A DNA stretch of 64,000 bases from Crotophaga sulcirostris (lineage: Eukaryota; Chordata; Aves; Cuculiformes; Crotophagidae). Location: positions 608,711 to 672,710 of the forward strand of contig VYZB01000077.1 in assembly GCA_013397455.1 (NCBI GenBank). The letters are read 5' to 3'. The notes beneath the pieces are model-generated. The model was given only the letters and a program-made list of their open reading frames with translations. It had not been told where the DNA came from and did no database searches. The position numbers were made by a program, and so were the translations under genes. Positions within the stretch are counted from its first letter, which is position 1. Each line of letters opens with the position of its first letter. Of the stretch, positions 25,301 through 37,500 are shown one piece after another.

Positions 25301-28300
25301 CTTCTGCCAACCAGTGTACACCAGAATCATAATTTACTTTCAAATTATTCAAGTCAGCAAAATCCACCTTTTCATCAGACCAGTGGAAAGATTGGCAGAG
25401 GTTTTAAGAAGTGGGATTATGATCAGAAAAATTACTCTCCTTCTCAACAGTTCAGTGCCCTAATTTCATAAACTCATTGTTATTCCTGCTTTCTTCATTG
25501 ACAAAAAGAAAGTGTTTATTCCTGCTAGCACAGCATGCTCACCAGCTGCAGGAGGGGGAGCTGCATTCTTCCCTGCAAAATGCAACATCATCAAAACCAT
25601 CCACTCACCCCAAGATGCTCAATCTTTGCTACTGGACCTGATAACTGAGAGAGAGAAATAAACACATTGAGTTTTGGACTATGCTAATACTGGTTATAGT
25701 TTAAAACAGCAGGGGAAATATGATCTGAAGTTAATGAGAAATAAGTCGTCTTAGTCACTTCTTACATGAATTTAAATAACATATTTGAGGATAAGCTATT
25801 CACCTCTTCTTCAGCTTTATATCCTGATGAAAAAGTGAGCTGTTTGGGCCTAAATCAGGGTTAATGTTTGCTCTAGATCTGGCAGAACTGTGTGTGTGCG
25901 TGCTTCGAGGCTGTGCAAGGAGAGGATGGGGTCTGCAATGTGCAGCTGAGTGTGAGGGAGCTGCATCTCAGGGAGCCCTTGGGCACACCAGGAGGCCCAG
26001 GTTCAGTAAATCCTCCAAAATTGCATAATTTGAAATAAGTGAACAGTCTTATAGTGGGGTTATTATGTGTTTCAGGTTATGTGTTTCAGGTTATGCAAGT
26101 GCTTAATTGTTTTGCTGCGATAGGAGCCCTAATCTCTCAGTATTGCTTTCTCCTGTCTTTAAAATGGTAATAGTGATTCCTCCATTGGGGTGGGAAGTGA
26201 TTTAGTCATGATTACAGAAAAGAGTTGGTCTGTAACTACTAAACAAAATAACCCAAAAGCAGCAGAAACAGGGAATAAATCATAGGATGCTTATTTTCTA
26301 AGAGCAGTTCTGCTTTGGAAAGTGCTTATGTTAAACTGTTACTTTCTCTTACTTTGTCTGATCGTGTGCTCTTAAAAAGTAAAACTACCTGGTAAGCTCT
26401 GCAGGAAGATAGCTAACAAACAGGACTGTGTTCCTCACACATCATGAATAGCTGCCTTCACATCTGAGCAAAGCCTTTGAAAGCAAGAGTGTCCTATTTG
26501 GCCTGAAGAGCAGGACAGGTTGTCTGAATAACAAGCTGACTTTCCAGGACCAGGAGTTAGAAAACATCACTTTATGCATCACTGGTTATGCTGCAATGCT
26601 CTTCTTCAAACACAGCCAGGTGCTCAGCAGGCTCCCTTGAGAGTGAGTGATCCCTGTGGAATATAGTTCTCAGCATCACTAAGACAAATAAAATTGGAAT
26701 GCCATCACAATGACATTTCTAGATTATAGCAGCATTTACAATTAAGATAAAATAAGAACTAACATGAGAAGTTGTGGTTATAACTGTGATACCATCAATC
26801 TATAAGCCATAGGCTGTTTATTCAGACAGAAGATGTAGTTGTAGCCTCAGGGAAAGAAAAAAAATAAAAGGATGTTTTCCAGCCCTCATCTGTTTTCCAG
26901 CCCACAGATTTGCCTGACCTTTTCTGCATGGAAGTGCAACACCAGTTCTGTGTTTATCTCAGTACTTGGACATTTCTTCAGTAACTTACAGGGAGGGTGC
27001 TGGCCTTTAAACATCAGCTAAAAATATCCTGATAGATACCTCTGCTATATTCCCACTGACCTCTAGAATTCAAGCAATTTCATGCGTCATTACCAACCCC
27101 AACTGAAATCAATGGTTGTAATTGAGATGCAATAAGCCAATGTGTCTTCCACGGCAGGGTTGCACCCCGCGGGACTGCCAGGGCAAAGTGGGTGCAAGGG
27201 GAAGGTTGATGGCACAGCAAACAATCACTCTCAAATACAGCCAGGTATACTCAGCATGCTCCCTTATGAGGAATTCAGTGTAGAACAGCTCAAGCTAATC
27301 ATTGAAACAGCACTGTTCTTTCTGTGCAACAGCGTGGGCTATGAAATTATAGAAACTTTCTTCTATGTATCGTCTACTGTGTTCTTAAACTGGCCAGTCA
27401 TTAGTGAAGACAAATTACTCCTCATTTTTCTTGCATAGAAAATGCTGCTATTGCTTTAAACTGCCAGCTACGCTAGCAAACACCATGACTTGTTTATTCA
27501 CTGTAGGGATTATTTCTTATCAGGAGGAAGTCTACTTTTTCAGAACAATGGGAACAACGGCCTCTTTTGGGAAACTCAAGCTGTAGCTGAATGTGGTGCT
27601 CCTAGGAAGCAAGATCCTTGCATAGCAGGATGGAGACAGCCTATAGCTTTTGTAGTCACATCAGTCACCATATCGTCTCAATATAAAACGCAAGCAGGTT
27701 GCTTTCAGGAGGGTATTTCTGCAAAACAAATAGAGCTATGTGCAAACATGGGTCTTAAAAAAGAAATAAATGCCCTACAGGATCTTTGAAGTATTCTAAT
27801 TTTGTTGCCATTGGATTAACCTCCTAGTAGCAAAGAAAAAATAGCTCTGTTTGTGCAAGTTAGGACCTTCCAGAGAGTTTGCTCATGAGGAGGTGTGGGC
27901 ATGTGCAGTGCTGCAGGCTGACAGATATTGTATCTGAAAAAGACTTTGAAGTTGAGCTGAATAGCCCTTACATCACGTCCCCAAAGTCACTGCGGCTGTA
28001 AGTTAAACTTGGAAAATAAAAGAGAGGTATTTTGCTATAAACCTATATTTTGTTCCCAGACTGAAGCTTTTCCCAGTTGCAGGCGATTTCAATCTTTTGC
28101 CTAATATTATGGGTAGGCATGCACCATAGGAATGGACAGAGAGTAAGAGTTTTACTTTGCTTTACATGCTTTGTAGAGAGCATAAATTACTATGGTAAAT
28201 AATAGAGTTGGCAAGCTTGGCAAATAATAGAGACTAGTTCTCTTTCTAATTTACTGTTGGAACTGATTTTACTCAGTCTTGTCTTTGTGGTATTATAAAA

Positions 28301-30182
28301 CAAGGAGAACTCCATGTAAGGCAATGGAGACACTTTGGTTGGAAATAAGAAAACAATGAAATGAGGCTCATTGGAATAATTTACATGTTGGAGAAATTAG
28401 TTGAAAAGTATGTTTCACAGTCTTGGTTTCTTTCTCCTGCTTACCGTATAATACTGCAATTTTAGTTTAGTTTGGGAATTTGCCTTTTGAGTACCCAAAG
28501 CTACAATAGGGTAGAAAAGGCAGAAAAGAACAAAACTGGCTGGCAACTGGAGCTAGACGGTGGATTTCAAAATCTCAGAGCCAGCAGCAACACCTGCTTT
28601 TGAGAGGATTACAGTACAGTCCTGAGCTTTCTCCTCACCCCTGGGATTAAAAAGTTATGTATTTCAGCACTAAAGGCATGTGTGGAACAGATGACAACAG
28701 CTTTTGTTCCATGCAATGCTCCTCCGTGGCTTAGGAGGAAGGCAGAGCAAGGGCTAAGCTTCCCTAAGCTTACCTACATGTCCCTTTATACCAACCCTGC
28801 TCAAAACAGCTTTTCCCTGTAGAGATATATGAACGACAAAATGATAACCTATAGCAAGGCATGAGTAGCATCTGCTTTCTGTGGATCATCTCATGTGATA
28901 CTAGAAAAAAATCTCTGCCCATTTTGCTGGCATTGCCTATGAGGGTTTCAATGCTGCTTCACTGCCCAAGAACACATTGCTCTGTTTCTTTGTCCTTCTT
29001 ACTCACAAGTTACCTACTGCTGCTCCTAATAGGAAGGAACTAAACAAAAAGGGAAAAAAACAAGTATTTGCTGGAACAAACTGGGTGAGCTTGTTCTCTC
29101 CTTTAATTAAGATTCTTTTTTTTCCCAGTTGCACTGATGAATCTGCTTTACTGCATCTAGTAGAAATTTTAACATTTTTCATTTGCATTCTACTTTCTTT
29201 TACTAGACCGTTGCAGGCTTAGTTTCTTGTTTTTCTGTAAACATATCCACTGAGAGAAAGACACTCTTTAATACGTTCCAAACTCATCCAAGTTTTACTG
29301 ACTTATCCCTTTAGCATAAGTCTTCTGCACACGATTTATCTACTTACAAAGTCTCTGCATCGATTGAGTAATGTTTTGCCTTTCAGGTGAACCACAGGAA
29401 TCCAATAAAGGGCAGGAAAAAACAGAGGCATTCCTCCTCTCACACTGCTTTTTACCAAGGCAGGCTGCAAGCCTTGTTCTCCTCTCACCCACTGCAGGAA
29501 CTCCCCCGATGTTCGCTATTCATGGATTCAAGTTTTGGGCTGGCAACGTGCCCATGAGTTCATTAGTGGCACACTGGAACACAGCGCAGACCCAGTCCTC
29601 TGGGATTTAAACAACATTTTAACAGCAATGTTGTGATGGCTACGAGAAATTAAACTCTGGCTGGCCTGAGCTGTCTGAGGGAGTCCGAGTACCCACATGT
29701 AGAAGATAATATAATAGACCATTGCCTCCCATCTGTAGGCGGCTTCGGGAGACCAGATGTCTCCTGCCTTAGGAGCTAACTATCTGCAAATTGAAGTGTG
29801 CAAAGCTAACATATTTTTGTAGTCACCTCAATACTTAATTTTGGGATTTGAGTTTTGGCTAAAATGATCAGGTCCCATTATTCCTGAAAACCTCTTAGGA
29901 CTGTAGATAACTGAAAACCAGAATAAAAATCTTCATGTTTTAGGAAGGATCCATCCTGCTTTCCTCGTGCACCTGCAAGTACAGCTTCTTTGTTTGTTCT
30001 AGAAACAGAGATTTAAAAAAAAAAAAAAAAAAAGAAAAGGAAGCAACTGAAAAACATAACACAAGCAAATGCTCCTGGCTGTGTGGGATGTGCCCTGAAA
30101 TGAGAAAGTGCCTGTACCAATAAACCATGTCCGGTGGCCCCAGGCCATCTCCGCGTGCTGGGCTGTGTGGAGGTGGATGGGG
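22355..30182. other. intergenic, nothing firmly recognised
   Basis: Nearly 8 kb of unique AT-rich sequence. Small items only: a tandem 14-15 bp duplication (GTGTTTCAGGTTAT) near 26,064-26,093, a 19-A run at 30,015-30,033, and a hydrophobic - strand open frame at 25,134-25,367 discussed in the findings. No exon of a known neighbour could be identified. Confidence 0.5.
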
Positions 30183-30783
30183 ACGCTCTGGGACAGCCGT
30201 GCAGGTCGCTGCTGTGTGAGTCGCTGCTGCACAGGGCATGGCTGTGCAGGTCACAGCCGTGTGGGTCACTGTTGTGCAGGGCACTGCTGGGTGGGACACT
30301 GCCGCGCAGAGCAGTCCTGTGAGGGCCAACGCTGTGGTAAAACATGGCTGTGTGACTCTGCTGCGCAGGGTGCTGCTCTGTGACTCACCACTGTGGGGTA
30401 CCCTGCTGTGCAGGGCGTTGCTGTGTGGGACATTGCTGTAAGGAGCCGTTGGAGTGTGGGACACTGCTGTGTGGGACAAGGCCGTGAGGGTCATCACCGT
30501 CTGGGCTGTCACTGTGAGGGAAATCACTGTGGGAGGGCCTGCTGTGGGGTCATCACGGGTCACTGCTGTGTGGGGCCCCCCAGAGCGAGACCCTACGGTG
30601 TGGGCTATGGCTGTGTGGGACACGGCGGGGCGGGACGGCCCTGTGTGGGACATTGCCGTGCGGGGTGGTGTTGTGTGGGTCAGTGCTGTGCAGGACGTCC
30701 CTGTACAGGACATCACTGTGTGGGACATTGCTGTGGGAGACGTGGCTGTGTGGGTTAGTGCTGCGAGAGGCACCACTGTAGAG
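30183..30783. repeat. degenerate 15-bp GC-rich minisatellite
   Basis: About forty imperfect copies of a unit close to GCTGTGTGGGACACT run without a break up to the CR1 at 30,784. Because 15 is a multiple of 3 and stops are rare in the unit, long repetitive frames open on both strands (5-residue periods such as VWDIA on + and SHTAV on -). These are artefacts of the repeat, not genes. The + strand is G-rich. The array lies about 0.6-1.2 kb upstream of the visible SBSPON coding sequence. Confidence 0.88.
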
Positions 30784-30964
30784 GACATCAGGAAAAATTT
30801 CCATACAGAAAGGGCGGTCAGGCTCTGGGACGGCTGCCCAGGGAGGCGGTTGAGTCCCCATCCCTGGAGGGGTTTAAAAGACGGGTGGATGAGGGGCTCG
30901 GGGATGTGGTTCAGTAGTGGACTGGTAAGGTTGGACTCGATGATCTCAAAGGTCTTTTCCAACC
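30784..30964 (+). mobile_element. CR1 LINE 3' fragment, sense, running into the gap
   Basis: The sense CR1 3' end directly follows the minisatellite. It reads GACATCAGGAAAAATTTCC, GGGACGGCTGCCCAGGGAGG and GTTGGACTCGATGATCTCAA, and is cut at TTTTCCAACC by the run of N. The terminal 8-mer repeats are presumably inside the gap. Confidence 0.92.
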
Positions 30965-31343
30965 NNNNNNNNNNNNNNNNNNNNNNNNNNNNNNNNNNNN
31001 NNNNNNNNNNNNNNNNNNNNNNNNNNNNNNNNNNNNNNNNNNNNNNNNNNNNNNNNNNNNNNNNNNNNNNNNNNNNNNNNNNNNNNNNNNNNNNNNNNNN
31101 NNNNNNNNNNNNNNNNNNNNNNNNNNNNNNNNNNNNNNNNNNNNNNNNNNNNNNNNNNNNNNNNNNNNNNNNNNNNNNNNNNNNNNNNNNNNNNNNNNNN
31201 NNNNNNNNNNNNNNNNNNNNNNNNNNNNNNNNNNNNNNNNNNNNNNNNNNNNNNNNNNNNNNNNNNNNNNNNNNNNNNNNNNNNNNNNNNNNNNNNNNNN
31301 NNNNNNNNNNNNNNNNNNNNNNNNNNNNNNNNNNNNNNNNNNN
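30965..31343. other. assembly gap (379 N)
   Basis: The run of N separates a CR1 3' end from the interior of SBSPON exon 1. It should contain the CR1 tail, the SBSPON promoter, the 5' UTR, the start codon and the first part of the signal peptide. High GC on its right side is the likely reason the assembly failed here. Confidence 0.97.
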
Positions 31344-31528
31344 GGGGCTGCTGTGGGCCGGCAGCGGGGCCGGGGGCAGCTGCGCGGGCAGGTGCTGCGA
31401 GGGCCGGGACGCCGCCTGCGTGGGCGAGGGGTGGCGGGAGGGAGGAGGCGGCTACGGGACCTGCTACTGCGACGGGGGATGCCGGCGGGCCGGGGACTGC
31501 TGCCACGACCACGGCCAGGCGTGCCCGG
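31344..31528 (+). CDS. SBSPON: SBSPON exon 1 (partial): signal peptide end and somatomedin-B domain
   Basis: The first complete codon is at 31345. [11 protein letters not shown] stretch is the tail of a signal peptide. Cysteines follow at visible residues 13, 17, 18, 25, 40, 42, 46, 52, 53 and 60, matching the crowded CC...C.C...CC spacing of an SMB module, with [14 protein letters not shown] as its close. A glycine-rich loop (REGGGGYG) sits between the fourth and fifth cysteine. The donor is G|GTAGGT at 31529, leaving one base that joins with CT of exon 2 to make an alanine codon. The exon is extremely GC-rich, as for a CpG-island first exon. Confidence 0.95.
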
Positions 31529-34500
31529 GTAGGTGCGTGTGTCCCCCGCGTCCCCCCGCGGGCACCTCGGTCCCGCCGCCCGGGAGCGGCAGCCGGGGCT
31601 GTCTGGGGCCTCGAGGGCTGGAGGGGCTCCGGGGTGTGCGGGTGGGGTGCGCGGTGGGGGTCCCGGCGGTGAGCGGGCTCTCCAGGGGGAAATCCACCCC
31701 CCGGTGTCAGCAGCCTCGCGGGCAGGGACCGCGCTGCGGCTCTGTAGGGTGGCAGCGGCTGTGGGAAGAGTTTCTCCCACACGAGGCATTTGCTGTAGAG
31801 TTCGCCCGTCTGAAGTGATTTTCCCTCTAAAATGTGGTGTTACTTGCTTTTCACTCGTGCTTATCCCAAATACACATTGGTTACAGTGGGGATGTAGGAT
31901 TAGGCAACAGGGAGATGTGTTTAGCACCATCTGTGTCTCTGAGCTGATTCCTCCTGTCTTGCCAAATATCAATGAAAGTGCTCTCTACAACTACCAATAC
32001 GCTCTCTACCTGAAAGGAGGTTGTAGTCAGGCAGGGGTTGGTCTCTTCTCCCAGGCGACCAGTGACAGAACTAGAGGACATGGGCTCAAGCTTCATCAGG
32101 GAAAGTTTAGGCTTGATATTAGGAAAAAGTTCTTCACTGAAAGGGTGATTGGCCATTGGAATGCACTGCCTGGGGAGGTGGTGGAGTCGCCGTCCCTGGA
32201 GGTGTTTAAGAGGAGATTGGATGAGGCACGTGAGTGCCATGGTTTAGATGATGGGTTGGTGTTAGTGTTGGGCTATAGGTTGGACTCGATGATCTCAGAG
32301 GTCCTTTCCAACCTTGTGGTACTGTGATACTGTGAATTAATAGGGGAAATCCCCAGGATGAGATTTTATCCTCATTTCTAGGGGCTGGAATCAGCAAGGA
32401 TCCACTGTCAAGGCAGGGATTTAAAGAGGAGGGGAACAAGTGAGGGGAAAAACCAGGCTCCCAGGGGGAGCAGTGGCAAGGAGGGCACAGCAGCCCAGTT
32501 CTACCAAACTGAACTCAGTTGCCTTGTCAGTATTTACATCCTCTCTTTCCATGGTATTTCTCCCCTTCACAGTCTTGACAATCCTCCCTCCCTCCCTCCG
32601 TCTGCAAAGAGGGACACTGCCCTTATTTTACAGGTGCAGCACGAGCACCCAGCCAGCCTAACATCCCTTCCCAGGTGGCTGGATGCATGCCAGCCTACAA
32701 CCAAAGAAGTCATGAGTCTGCCCTGCACAGCCCTGCTAATTAGGCTGTATTTAGCAGGCTCGGCACTGTGCTGACATAGCCACGTAGCTCTGGGACCCAA
32801 GTTGGCTCACACCTGTCTGGTTTGGGGAGGGGGAGTATGGCTGTTGGATGCGTCCTAGGTGATGTAAAGCTGCACAGAAAGGCTCAGCAGAGCAGAACTC
32901 TGACCCCAGCTCTCTAGAGGAAGCGTGGTCAGTTCTCTCACTGATAAATAATTTCTCCAGAATAACAGAAGGGAAAAAAAAACCTGCACCACAAGGTCTG
33001 ACAGAAGGTAGTATCTTTAAAATTAGCATGTTTTAAAATATATTAATCTTCCTTTCCCGTAAATCAGTAGGGGCAGAACTGACAAGATGTTTACTTGTCA
33101 TATAGCATATTATGCCTTTTCAGTAAAACCAAATGACGCTTAATAGTCAAGTATAACAGGAGAAGGCTGCTAAATGTGTGTAGTACTAGCATTAAAATGG
33201 AGCTGTAGTCTGATAAAAATTTCTGTGTGGTTCAAAAAGAATCTCAAACTTGTGCAAAATATGTGCTAGTTTAGACACCTTTCTTAACATAGCTTCTGGC
33301 ACCTCATGTAATTGTTACTGAGATAGTATCTTTTGTCTCAAGCTCAGTGGTTGCCTTGAAAGTCATGTTTGTGGTGTGTGTGTCCTGTATCCTACATGGA
33401 CAGTGGGTGCTCTAGATCCAGGCAGAAAGATGGAGACTGAGTCAAGTGTCTCTGTCTCTCTCTCTCTCCTGCACCAGAGCTGGAAACTCTTTGGAATTTG
33501 ACATTCTTCGTTGGCCCGGTTCAGGGAGCTAAACCCTATTTCTGTTTTCCATGTTGCTTGTTTCTGGCTGGCTTGACTCCCTGCACTGTCTTGCTGCCTG
33601 ATTGTGCGAGCACCAGTGCTAGTAGGAGCAAAGGGAGCAGGACACCTTGCATGGGTGTAGCATGGGAGGACAGGACTCTGGCAGCCTGGCAAGTTGGTCC
33701 TGTAACCCATACATCCCCGAACTACAAAACTGAGCACAAAAAGTGTCATTCTTTTCAAAGCAAATAATCATATATACTTTCTATTGCAATTTATGTTTTG
33801 TATAAACAGAACTTCTGATTAGTTCCAGTGGGATTTTGTATCAACTTAGAGAACTATGATCAGAAAATAGAGTTGTTTTTGTTCCTGTTGGATGTTGAGG
33901 TCTCACCATTGAGTGTTTCTAAATTCTGCCCATGTATTTAATGACATCAAGGATGTTTATTGGCAGGATTCACCCCAAAATACTGTTTTGAATGTAAGAG
34001 TTCAAAAATTTAAAATAGAAATGTGAAGAAGGGTGACCGATGGTTCTTGTGCTACAGCTTGTTCGTCAGTGATTTCAACATTTACTGAAATGACATTTCA
34101 TCCTACTGCAAATATTTAAAGAATGAAATATTTGCAGAAAATGCAAAGTGCCTACATCCTCAAGTATATATAATCAAGAAATGTGTTAGGACTAATACAA
34201 AATCAATGTTCCAAAATAATAGAAACAACTGAAAGGAGGGGCATCCTAAAGCTGCTGATGCCATGGTCAATTTCTGTCATGCCTAAAAATTATAGTAGGA
34301 CTGGTACTTTATAAACAGATGGCTCAGCAGAAGTCCGTGTGCCTCTGAACCTAGGTTCAAAGGTTTTTAAATAATTTCCATGCAGGCCCTTTATAATAAA
34401 TTTCTTATACTTCTAACAATTAAGAAAGGATATTTTTGTACATAGAGAGCATTTAAAATAGAAACTACTGGACAATGAGAAAGCCTGAAAAAGGAGTGAC

Positions 34501-37500
34501 CTCGGCATTTGAATGGAAGTAATTATTCTGAGAAAATCTGCAGATCCTTATGCATTACAACATATGTTGTGTGGTGATTCAGTGAAGATACTGGAATCCT
34601 CTTTTTTTCCAGAGATGGGGAAAAATTAAATAAGAGTGACTCAAAGAAAAATCTGTGATTCACTGTGCTATAAATGGGGTGGGAGACGGGGGGAGGGAGG
34701 GGAGGTCCTGACCATCCAGGCTATGTTTCATAGGATAGCAATGTAAATTTTTCCAGGTATTTTTGAACTTCCAAGTGTCTCATTAGCTTCCACATTATGG
34801 TAGGTACCTGGGCACAAGTTTTGTTTTTCAAGTTCTTGTGGTCTGGATCCTTCTGCTGTTTCAATGAATCATCATCTACCATCATTATGTTAACTAAACT
34901 GGGCAATAGTGACATAGACCGAAACCATAAACATGTAGCTATGGGTCCTGGATACTCCTTTTTGTATTTCAAGAGATGGGATAAATCCTTTTATGTCAGC
35001 TCTGGGACCTATTCTCTGTCATGCTAGGGAATTTGACATCTTTCCAATGAGGCACAAAACTGATGTACTGTTCCTTAATAGTTGCTGGGTACTGACAGCA
35101 AGAACGACATTATCCACTGGCTAAATTCCGTTCTAGCAATCCAATATTCTTATTATTCCACATGACTAAGGCAATTCATACTTCTTGTTCTAAATCTTCA
35201 TGACCATAAAATTGCCATGTATTGCTGCAGATGTCCAATATTTAACTGTCAGCTTGGTTTAATTCTAGTAAGTTGTGAAGTCATCGCTTTGTTTGTTATG
35301 CAGCTGTTTAGTCCATTTTTTGCTGCATAGAAAATGTGATATTAGACTTAATGCTATCTGCATATCAAGGTGCTAATCTGGAATTAAAATTCCTACTTCT
35401 TCAGGTCATTTATATAGCTGGCTTGGAAGAGAGTCAACAGATAAGGAAACCAGGCTAGATGACACTGTCCTTTGGGTACCGTAGGTAGAATTCAGATGTG
35501 CAATCAGGCATCAAAGTCTATGTTTTAATATTAAAGGGGAACCAAGGACTGTTTTCTGGCTTTGTGGCCAGGTGGCGAAGACTTTGATGTCCATAATGCA
35601 TTTAGCACTTGTCCTGGCTATCCCATGGCTGGGAGTCTAAGACAATTTTGCTGTCACTGGTTTTCTTTTTTCCCCTAGTTCAAAATGCTTGAAGCAAATG
35701 TTTGAGGATTGTGCTGCGACATGTTAGAATGGTGTCTTCACAGCCCCAGAGATTGTGTCATGTGCCTCGGGGCACTGAGAAGTGTCTGAGGGCAGTGCCT
35801 GGTGGTGCACTGGCAGGGATCTCGATATGCTAAAGAGAGCCGTATGTTTTTCCCATGCTGTTTTCCACTGCTGTTCTACAGATCATACCCAGGAGCTGTC
35901 TGCGAAGGTATTTGTCAGTAAGCAGAAGAAAATGCCAGAGAATGTTTAATGGTTAAGCAGGATGGACAACTGGTGGCCCAGTGCCCAGGGTTGCTTTGTG
36001 GGTCTGTTTCAGTGGAGTTCTTTAGGGCATGAGATGCAGCATCCTTGGCCACTTGTATGCATGGTGCTGTTGGGCCACTCAAAATTGGGCATTTGGTCAG
36101 AAAAGGGACACAGAGAGAGGAAAGGAGAGGAATTGTAATAGTGCAATAAGGACATCTGCCGGGTAACCTCTGTCATGGAGTTTATCTACTTTATATCTAT
36201 AGTACTGCAAGAAATTAGAGACGTAGTGATAGAGCAAACTCAGCAATTTCTGTGTCTTATGAAAAGAATCACAAGCACCAAAGAGGTTGTCACATTTTAC
36301 CCTTTCTTCTCCATGTCTTGTACTGGCAGAATCCCAGAGGGATTCAACACTGCAACACTGATACAAGTACATATCCAGTGGTTAAGCTGTAAAGCTTCTT
36401 GGGGATTTAAGTTGTAATCAGGAAATACAGAAAAAAAGATCGAAAACATGTGATATGTTCCCTTACAAGCTAATGGGAAACAGCACACACGGGGAAGGAA
36501 AAGGTTTCATTTAACTAGATAATGAGAGGCATGACCCAAACCAATTCAGAACCAATTTAAGATATCTCAACCATTGATTATAACATATATTTTTTACCAC
36601 TCTCTTAAGTATCATGTTGAAAAACTGGCTTTATAAAGGAATGGAAAAGCAAAATAAAATGTAATGCACACTACATGGAAAATATTTTTAAGCCTGTTTT
36701 CAATGTGCAATGAAAACAAGTCTTTGATGAACTGGGGAATTTCCATATCGATAAGAAACTAATATTAACATAGGTACCTTTAGTCTTTTAAAAGACATTA
36801 TGTGCTAGTATTTCAATTACAATTTTATTGAAAAAGCAAGCCCATCAGAGTACAAAAAAACAGCTAATGAAAGCAACATGGACTTGTACACAGTGCTGCA
36901 GTGTTTTGACTGCTTGTCTCATTTCACGGTTAAGGAAAGCTGCAGACCCAGCCACTCCCTGCTTGTCCAGCAGCGGATTGTGCATACACAGGGAAGCTGG
37001 TACTGCTGCTGGTGTCCAGGCAGAGAACATCACCTCTGGGTGCGCATACACTGACAAAAGGGGAAGCAGCTCAGACGAATGTGGCTGCCCAACCTGGAGC
37101 ATCTACCAGGTGGTCCCCAGGAGAAGAGGCTTCTGGGAATGGACCACTGTTCAGATTAAATGTCCTTGTAGGCCACAAGTTGTAGACTACTTGTGTGGGG
37201 AAATCAGTGCTTATCCCCAGAGGATTCTTCCTTTAGATGGCTGTTCATGTGCGAGACATTTTTCTTACCGGTTCTTTCACTGCTCTGCCTACCAAGGCTG
37301 TGTAGATTTGAAATTCCTCATTGGAGGGGTTGTGTTTGTTTCAATAAATAAGCAAACAGAGATCATCCTCATCCAGGACCCCTCAGGGGTCAACCCTCAA
37401 TGTATTTTTTAAGAACTGTAGTATTCATTTTGGCTACTAGAAGTGAAATTGTTAGGCCACACAGTTTTCAAAACCCGGGGCTTGGTGTTCCTGGAGATGA

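Noticed and set aside
30015..30033. Run of 19 A as a possible retrogene tail
   Set aside because: The sequence before it shows no processed coding sequence or target-site duplication, and avian genomes are poor in LINE1-type retroposition.
1..30182. Search for exons of the expected upstream neighbours (RPL7, C8orf89 orthologue)
   Set aside because: No ribosomal-protein-like or other recognisable coding block was seen. The neighbours probably lie further left.
29940..31818. Very long open frames on both strands (about 340 and 454 codons) around 30-31.8 kb
   Set aside because: They are produced by the 15-bp minisatellite, a CR1 end and translation through the N run. Only the 3' part of one of them (31345-31528) is a real exon, SBSPON exon 1.
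33363..33758. 131-codon - strand frame in SBSPON intron 1
   Set aside because: It overlaps a TC-rich microsatellite, has low-complexity residues, no family motif, and an overlapping frame on the other strand.
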